Below are positions 5,841 to 10,042 of a DNA stretch of 10,042 bases, piece after piece. The position numbers and the translations under genes are program-made. The DNA lies in the NCBI GenBank assembly GCA_023399675.1, contig JAEWOM010000080.1:1-10042 (forward strand), given 5' to 3'. Within the stretch, counting starts at the first letter, position 1. Each line of letters opens with the position of its first letter. This DNA is from Bacteroidota bacterium (GTDB lineage: Bacteria > Bacteroidota > Bacteroidia > Flavobacteriales > Weeksellaceae). The notes under the pieces were generated by a model. The model did no database searches, had not been told where the DNA came from, and saw nothing but the letters and a program-made list of their open reading frames with translations.

Positions 5841-7052
5841 TTACGCAGATGGTTTGTCCTTCGGCGGTATCACAGAAAGGAAATTCTGCTGTACCTGTTC
5901 CGTCGCAGCATTGAGCCTGTCCAGCAACTGCTGTGCGGTACTGCATCGGTACACCACGCCGACATGATTATCAATAGGCAGGAATTTTACCACATCTTCC
6001 TGCTCCATGAGCGAGTAGTCCGGATTTTTCGAATTGGCCAGTGCGACGAGCAGACCGGCGGCGTAATCGGAGGGCTGTCCGATTTCATATTTATTGCCAT
6101 GAAGCATGTCGTCTTCCATTTTGGCCCATTCACGCCAGATATTTATTCCGGTTGATGCTTCCACGAGATCAGGAATATGGGCACCGCCGACTCTCGAAGA
6201 CGTTTCAAGGAAATACCATTTGCCGTCTTCTTTACCTTTGATAAATTCTGTATGGTTAGCTCCGTTTTTCAGTCCGAAATCGGTAAGCAGCTGTCTGTTG
6301 AGTGCTTCCAGCTTTCTAAAATCTTCCGAAGACCGTTCAAGTGTACGCGTGCGGAAAACACCCCCGTCGTGAGAAACCTGCATAGGCGGAGCCAGATACA
6401 TGGAAGCAGAGGTAAATACAATTTGTCCGTTGTAGGTAAGGCTGTCCACATGATAGACATCGCCCGGTTTAAAGCTTTCAAGCAGAAACAGATGTCTTTC
6501 TTCACCCAATTTTTTTATAGCATCCCAGAGTACTTCTTTGCTGTTGATTTTTTTTATTCCCGTCGCCGACGCTTCTGAACGTGGCTTTAGCACCCATGGA
6601 GCCGGAATTCTGTCGGCAAATTCATTCACCGTTTCATCGTTGAAAATGGCGGTGAATTCGGGAACTTCAATGCCGCAGTCTTTGGCTTTCTGCCGCATCG
6701 CCAGTTTATCGCGGAAATAACGGTGAGTCGTCTGTCCCATTCCCGGAATTCTGAAAGACTCTCTGATCATTGCCGCTTTCTCCACGTCATAATCATCCAG
6801 TGCAATAACGGCATCTACCTTGGTTTTTTGCAGCAGAAAACTGAAGCCCTGCTCCAGATGTTTCAGATTCCACACTGAAGGTTTTTCTTCAGACATGTAG
6901 TAGACATCGCTGATCGCGTGCCACGGCCAGTTTTTATTTTTGAGAGAATCACTTGTAATCAGAATCACCCTGTTTCCCCGCGCACTGAGCTCTTCCATAA
7001 AATCATAGCCCTTATAATAGCAGGAAATACAAACTATCGTTTTCGCATTCAT
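5841..7052 (-). CDS. ATP-grasp ligase of the carbamoyl-phosphate-synthase/biotin-carboxylase-like type (403 aa)
   Basis: A larger ATP-grasp enzyme likely to activate a carboxylate. A Rossmann-like pre-domain runs to about residue 105 (TIVCISCYYKGYDF; AVIALDDYDVEKA at 81-93). A helical region with RDKLAMRQKAKDCGIEVPEF (114-133) follows; this is the usual lead-in to the ATP-binding domain in this type. PWVLKPRSEASATGI (152-166) holds the ATP-binding Lys156. FLLESFKPGDVYHVDSL (189-205) is the hinge and next strand. The metal ligands are Glu269 (NHTEF) and Glu283 in FLETSSRVGG; the usual E-x-N-x-R reads E-T-S-S-R here, so Asn is replaced by Ser while Arg287 and GG are kept. The C-terminal 100 residues form the lid-like extension. 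Proteins like this are sometimes labelled biotin carboxylase, but there is no biotin context here. The substrate is unknown. Confidence 0.87.
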   Translation of the reverse strand: MNAKTIVCISCYYKGYDFMEELSARGNRVILITSDSLKNKNWPWHAISDVYYMSEEKPSVWNLKHLEQGFSFLLQKTKVDAVIALDDYDVEKAAMIRESFRIPGMGQTTHRYFRDKLAMRQKAKDCGIEVPEFTAIFNDETVNEFADRIPAPWVLKPRSEASATGIKKINSKEVLWDAIKKLGEERHLFLLESFKPGDVYHVDSLTYNGQIVFTSASMYLAPPMQVSHDGGVFRTRTLERSSEDFRKLEALNRQLLTDFGLKNGANHTEFIKGKEDGKWYFLETSSRVGGAHIPDLVEASTGINIWREWAKMEDDMLHGNKYEIGQPSDYAAGLLVALANSKNPDYSLMEQEDVVKFLPIDNHVGVVYRCSTAQQLLDRLNAATEQVQQNFLSVIPPKDKPSA

Positions 7053-7194
7053 ATCTGTAAATTATCAGATTAGTTGGTTTCTTGGCAGTAAAACACCGGA
7101 AAATTTTGTAATAATATACCTTTTCTTTAAAAATGGTGTTTATTAGAGAAAGCCATTTCAATAATACACAGATTTTTTGTAACAGAGGAATATT
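7053..7194 (-). other. Intergenic spacer between peptidase and ligase genes
   Basis: This 142-base AT-rich gap holds no reading frame I would call. The only repeat I see is weak: 7091-7097 (AAACACC) pairs with 7135-7141 (GGTGTTT) across a 37-base loop. It is long enough for a separate promoter for the downstream ligase and esterase genes, but no TTG/TAnnTTTG pair at proper spacing is visible, and no terminator follows the peptidase stop. Confidence 0.4.
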
Positions 7195-8604
7195 TTATGA
7201 AAAATTTTCAAGAAAATCGATCAGCAGTTGCACGCCGTATCCGGTAGCCGCTTTTTCTTTTGAATAAATCGTATTTCCGAATGCAACACCTGCAATATCC
7301 AGGTGTGCCCACGATTTGTGTCCTTCAATGAACTGCTCGAGGAATTTTGCCGCAACGATGCAGTCTCCGACGGGTTTCAGTGAAATGTTCTTGAAATCGG
7401 CAACGTCAGACGTGAATTCTTCTTTCCAGACATCCCACAGCGGCATGTTCCAGAGCCGTTCATTTGTACGGTCACCCGCTTTCTGCAGTTGGTCGGACAG
7501 TTTCCCATCATTCGAAAATAACGCGCCGCAGGTATTTCCAAACATGCGTACCGAACTTCCGGTAAGCGTTGCAAGGTCGATCATACTGTCGGTTTCATAA
7601 TTTTTTGCCAGATAGGAGAGGCCATCTGCCAAAGTCATTCGGCCTTCTGCATCGGTATTCAGTACTTCGATGGTTTTTCCGTTGTATGCAGTAACTACAT
7701 CACTCGGGATCGAAGCCGTATTGGAAACCGCGTTATCGGTGATCGGGAGAATAGCGGTTATGTTAACAGGCAGTTTCATTTCGACAGCTGCGATAAGTGT
7801 CCCGATGACTGCAGTTGCGCCACCCATGTCGGATTTCATATAATGCAGATTATCGGACGGTTTTATGGAAATACCACCGGTGTCAAACAAAACACACTTT
7901 CCGACTAGGCCGACGGTTTTTGCATTTTTCTTTCCGCAGTTGTATTCAAGTACCGTAAATGCAGCGTCCTGTGAACTTCCCTGATTTACACTAAGAAAAG
8001 CACCGAGACCTGCTTTTTCAGATTTTTTACGGTCCAGTACCGTCATTTTGAGTTGATATTTTTCGGCTGTGGACTGTAAGAAGGTCAGGAGGTGATTAAC
8101 CCGTTTAAAGTTCTGCGGTTTGTTCAGCCATTCCATACAGGCAAACTGTCCTTCAGCGATGGAAGGCGCTCGACGCTTCATTTCTTTTATCATGGAAGCA
8201 TCAAGATCCAGAATCAGCTCAAACTTCTTATCAAAAAAAACATGCTCCTTTTTGAAAGGATAGTCGTACGTTCCCAAAAGTAAACCCGTGATCAGCGCCT
8301 GAAGTTCTTCGCTGTTAAATTCATTCGAATTAACAGATGTAGGTGTTTGTTTGATTTTTTTACGGTATTCCCGAGCAAATTTGCTTGCCGTCTGCTGCAG
8401 CTGGAATGGTTTTGTTTTATCACCGGTGCCGATAAGAAAAACCGGCTGCCCATCCTCAAACGTAATGAAAACTTCACCGCTTTTTGCCTCGAAAAACGAT
8501 GCGACTTCCGGGTTAAATTCCGGTTTTGCTTTGCTCCACTGTGCTTCGGAATAGAATAGGAATTTCTGTTGAATGACCTGTTTTTGAAGTCGGTTTATTT
8601 TCAT
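7195..8604 (-). CDS. M17 leucyl-aminopeptidase-type metallopeptidase (469 aa)
   Basis: A full-length member of peptidase family M17, which removes N-terminal residues from peptides, acting as a cytoplasmic hexamer with two metal ions. The C-terminal catalytic domain has GKCVLFDTGGISIKP (Lys236, Asp241, Lys248), MKSDMGGA (Asp259) and the signature NTDAEGR (Asp318, Glu320, Arg322). Spacing between these residues matches bovine leucine aminopeptidase exactly (250, 255, 262, 273, 332, 334, 336), so the site should be active. The N-terminal about 190 residues are the divergent domain that drives hexamer assembly and selectivity. It follows the CBM48-like esterase gene by 39 bases, so those two are likely co-transcribed. 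M17 enzymes can be housekeeping, but its position ahead of four ligase genes makes a role in trimming or recycling the cluster's product plausible (inference). Confidence 0.95.
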   Translation of the reverse strand: MKINRLQKQVIQQKFLFYSEAQWSKAKPEFNPEVASFFEAKSGEVFITFEDGQPVFLIGTGDKTKPFQLQQTASKFAREYRKKIKQTPTSVNSNEFNSEELQALITGLLLGTYDYPFKKEHVFFDKKFELILDLDASMIKEMKRRAPSIAEGQFACMEWLNKPQNFKRVNHLLTFLQSTAEKYQLKMTVLDRKKSEKAGLGAFLSVNQGSSQDAAFTVLEYNCGKKNAKTVGLVGKCVLFDTGGISIKPSDNLHYMKSDMGGATAVIGTLIAAVEMKLPVNITAILPITDNAVSNTASIPSDVVTAYNGKTIEVLNTDAEGRMTLADGLSYLAKNYETDSMIDLATLTGSSVRMFGNTCGALFSNDGKLSDQLQKAGDRTNERLWNMPLWDVWKEEFTSDVADFKNISLKPVGDCIVAAKFLEQFIEGHKSWAHLDIAGVAFGNTIYSKEKAATGYGVQLLIDFLENFS

Positions 8605-8643
8605 AAGGTTGGTTATAATGTTGAATTAAAGTATGTCTTAATT

Positions 8644-9777
8644 TCAGATTTCGGTTGTCTCGTTTTTCTCTATGACCGCTTTTTCAGCAAGGGCTTTTGG
8701 ATCTTCCTGCGTATCAAAGAACAGCCATTCTATAGCACGCGGAAATTCCTGTGACCAGTAGAATTCCTGATGTCTTCCTTCCGGATTAATGCTCATTTTA
8801 AAACTGAACTGAACGGAATATTTGTCAGTCGACTGCATACGGCTTTCAAATTCCAGCATTCTTTCAGTCATTTCCGATCCCTCGATTACACCGCCGTACA
8901 TATAAATTTTGATGTCATAAGGATTCCGGAAATTCATCACCGGAAAATCATAGTCGGGGTTCACCCAAAGCGAAGGTGAAAAAATCATGAGTTTGGAATA
9001 CACTTCCGGATACAGAAATCCACTGTAAATACTGATCAAACCACCTAATGAAGAGCCGCCAATTCCCGTAAATTCGCGCTCCGGTTTGGTGCGGTAAACA
9101 CTGTCCACATAAGGTTTCAACGTATCGGCCAGAAAGCGAACATATTTTTTGCCTTCAGCGTTTTTAGCAACAGAATCTGCATCGAGAACATATTCATTGA
9201 TACGGTCGCCATGGCCGTTTTCAATGGCGATTATAATCAGATCGCCTCGGCCGTATTCTGCGAGAATCGACATTTTTTTATCAATTTCCCAGTTACCGAA
9301 AATGGCATTTTCATCAAACAGATTCTGAGCGTCATGTAGATACAGAACAGGATACGTCTTATCCGTCTTATGGTAATTATGAGGAAGAAGCGCCCAGACT
9401 TTGCGGCTCTTGTTAAGTTGAGGCATCAGAAAACTTTCCGAAATGAGTTCTATTTCAGGGAAAAAATCGTCTTTAAAAGGTCCCCAGTTTAATCTCCATC
9501 GTTCTACGTGATCATTTGTACTTTGTGCACCTTTCGTGATTTTCCTGTTGGAACTGATATTTCCGTGTCGGTCAATTTCTACACTTTCCCAACCGCCTTT
9601 GGTATATTTATATTCAATTTTACCGCGCAGTTTTTTGTCCGGGATTTCCAGAAAATATGAGCCGTCTTCCTGCAGTTGCATGATAAAGGCTTCGTCGCGC
9701 GGATCCCATTTATTGAACGTTCCGGTTAAATAAACCGGCCGCGAATCTGATTCATCAGTGGTGAGATAGAACTTCAT
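8644..9777 (-). CDS. Esterase with N-terminal CBM48-like domain (enterochelin esterase/Fes-like, 377 aa)
   Basis: Two parts are visible. Residues 1-85 look like a CBM48/early-set beta-sandwich: PVYLTGTFNKWDPRDEAF with the LTGxFNxWdP turn, and KIEYKYTKGGWESVEID. Residues 105-355 are an alpha/beta-hydrolase of the putative esterase family: VWALLPHNYHKTDKTYPVLYLHDAQNLFD (127-155), the elbow GIGGSSLGG with Ser243, and His336 in NPEGRHQEFYW. Asp/Glu in the 290-310 region should complete the triad. This build is shared with enterochelin esterases and with acyl- or feruloyl-type esterases. No signal peptide is present, arguing against an extracellular sugar-ester role; the first residues already lead into the beta-sandwich. 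It is the first gene of the cluster. A short charged tail (356-377) has no recognisable motif. Family is clear, substrate unknown. Confidence 0.88.
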   Translation of the reverse strand: MKFYLTTDESDSRPVYLTGTFNKWDPRDEAFIMQLQEDGSYFLEIPDKKLRGKIEYKYTKGGWESVEIDRHGNISSNRKITKGAQSTNDHVERWRLNWGPFKDDFFPEIELISESFLMPQLNKSRKVWALLPHNYHKTDKTYPVLYLHDAQNLFDENAIFGNWEIDKKMSILAEYGRGDLIIIAIENGHGDRINEYVLDADSVAKNAEGKKYVRFLADTLKPYVDSVYRTKPEREFTGIGGSSLGGLISIYSGFLYPEVYSKLMIFSPSLWVNPDYDFPVMNFRNPYDIKIYMYGGVIEGSEMTERMLEFESRMQSTDKYSVQFSFKMSINPEGRHQEFYWSQEFPRAIEWLFFDTQEDPKALAEKAVIEKNETTEI

Positions 9778-10028
9778 TCTTCTTTTTCATTGTTTTCAAG
9801 CGCCTAAATTTAGTTAAAATCTCGTAGCAGCGAAACTTCGGTCAACGTATAAAACCGCAGCAGTCATGTATCGGGTTGTGAATCATGAGAGAAGCGTTTT
9901 TCAGTAGTTTTTCTCAGCTTTGATAGCGGTACATGATTTATATTATTTTTACTTTATAATGTGTGAATACGCATACTGTTGAGGGATTATTTTGTATATT
10001 TCAAACTTGAATTTTACACAGATTATCT
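9778..10028. promoter_or_regulatory. Divergent intergenic region, likely promoter region of the cluster
   Basis: This 251-base AT-rich gap should hold the promoter of the eight-gene cluster and of a rightward gene. No element is fully convincing. On the - strand TAAATTTA at 9805-9812 matches seven of eight positions of the TAnnTTTG -7 motif, 27 bases before the ATG at 9777, but there is no TTG at -33. On the + strand TATATTTC at 9995-10002 also matches seven of eight, 26 bases before the ATG at 10029, and the nearest TTG (9979-9981) is too close. Bases 9881-9887 (AATCATG) are an inverted repeat of 9932-9938 (CATGATT), 44 bases apart. No open frame of note is seen. Confidence 0.4.
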
Positions 10029-10042
10029 ATGGAAAATGTCCG
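10029..10042 (+). CDS. Possible start of a rightward gene (partial, unidentified)
   Basis: ATG GAA AAT GTC followed by two bases reaches the window edge. The leader is AT-rich without a Shine-Dalgarno sequence, as at other starts here, and a near-consensus -7 element lies 26 bases upstream. Four codons (MENV) cannot identify a product, and this may not be a gene at all. Confidence 0.3.

Noticed and set aside
6177..6578. A 133-codon + strand open frame opposite the 403-aa ATP-grasp gene
   Set aside because: Antisense to well-conserved ATP-grasp motifs; no family features or plausible start region.
5841..7052. Calling the 403-aa protein a biotin carboxylase subunit of acetyl-CoA carboxylase
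   Set aside because: No biotin carboxyl carrier or carboxyltransferase gene is nearby, and the metal motif E-T-S-S-R differs from the biotin carboxylase pattern.
8644..9777. A siderophore (enterochelin) esterase role for the CBM48-like esterase
   Set aside because: The fold is similar, but no siderophore synthesis or uptake gene is in the window; only the family resemblance can be claimed.
638..9777. Antiviral defence island or mobile element
   Set aside because: No integrase, transposase, tRNA, direct repeats, toxin-antitoxin pair or nuclease is present, and composition matches the neighbouring ATP synthase genes by eye.

Overview
The window looks like chromosome of a member of Bacteroidota, most likely class Flavobacteriia (Chryseobacterium-like). 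The reasons are a minimal 93-residue AtpC placed directly behind AtpD, A-rich leaders without Shine-Dalgarno sequences, moderately low GC, and a protein set typical of that group. The genus is an inference. I see no insertion sequence, phage gene, tRNA, rRNA or CRISPR array, and base composition looks even throughout.

Layout. Positions 2-568 on the + strand hold the end of an ATP synthase operon: the last 69 codons of atpD, a 75-base gap with two competing AT-rich hairpins, and atpC. A strong hairpin with a T tract (591-621) separates it from everything else. Positions 638-9777 on the - strand hold eight genes, all pointing towards the ATP synthase genes. In transcription order they encode: an esterase with an N-terminal CBM48-like domain, an M17 leucyl-aminopeptidase-type peptidase, a 403-residue ATP-grasp ligase, a second alpha/beta-hydrolase esterase, a 317-residue ATP-grasp ligase, a YbdK-type (GCS2) carboxylate-amine ligase, a class I glutamine amidotransferase-like protein, and a 394-residue protein that looks like a permuted ATP-grasp enzyme. 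At the right edge a + strand gene may begin (ATG at 10029), but only four full codons are inside.

How the genes may work together (inference). Four ATP-dependent C-N ligases of different families, one amidotransferase-type hydrolase, two serine hydrolases and one metallo-aminopeptidase form a toolkit for making and taking apart a small amide- or peptide-linked compound or protein tag. None of the eight has an obvious signal peptide or membrane segment, so the chemistry should be cytoplasmic. There is no NRPS, no carrier protein and no obvious exporter or precursor peptide in view. The overall idea that amidoligase clusters with peptidases make uncharacterised peptides is established from comparative genomics of ATP-grasp and GCS2 enzymes. 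The product of this particular cluster is unknown to me.

Gaps between the eight genes run from 39 to 143 bases and several contain inverted repeats, so internal promoters or RNA processing are possible and a single transcript is not certain.
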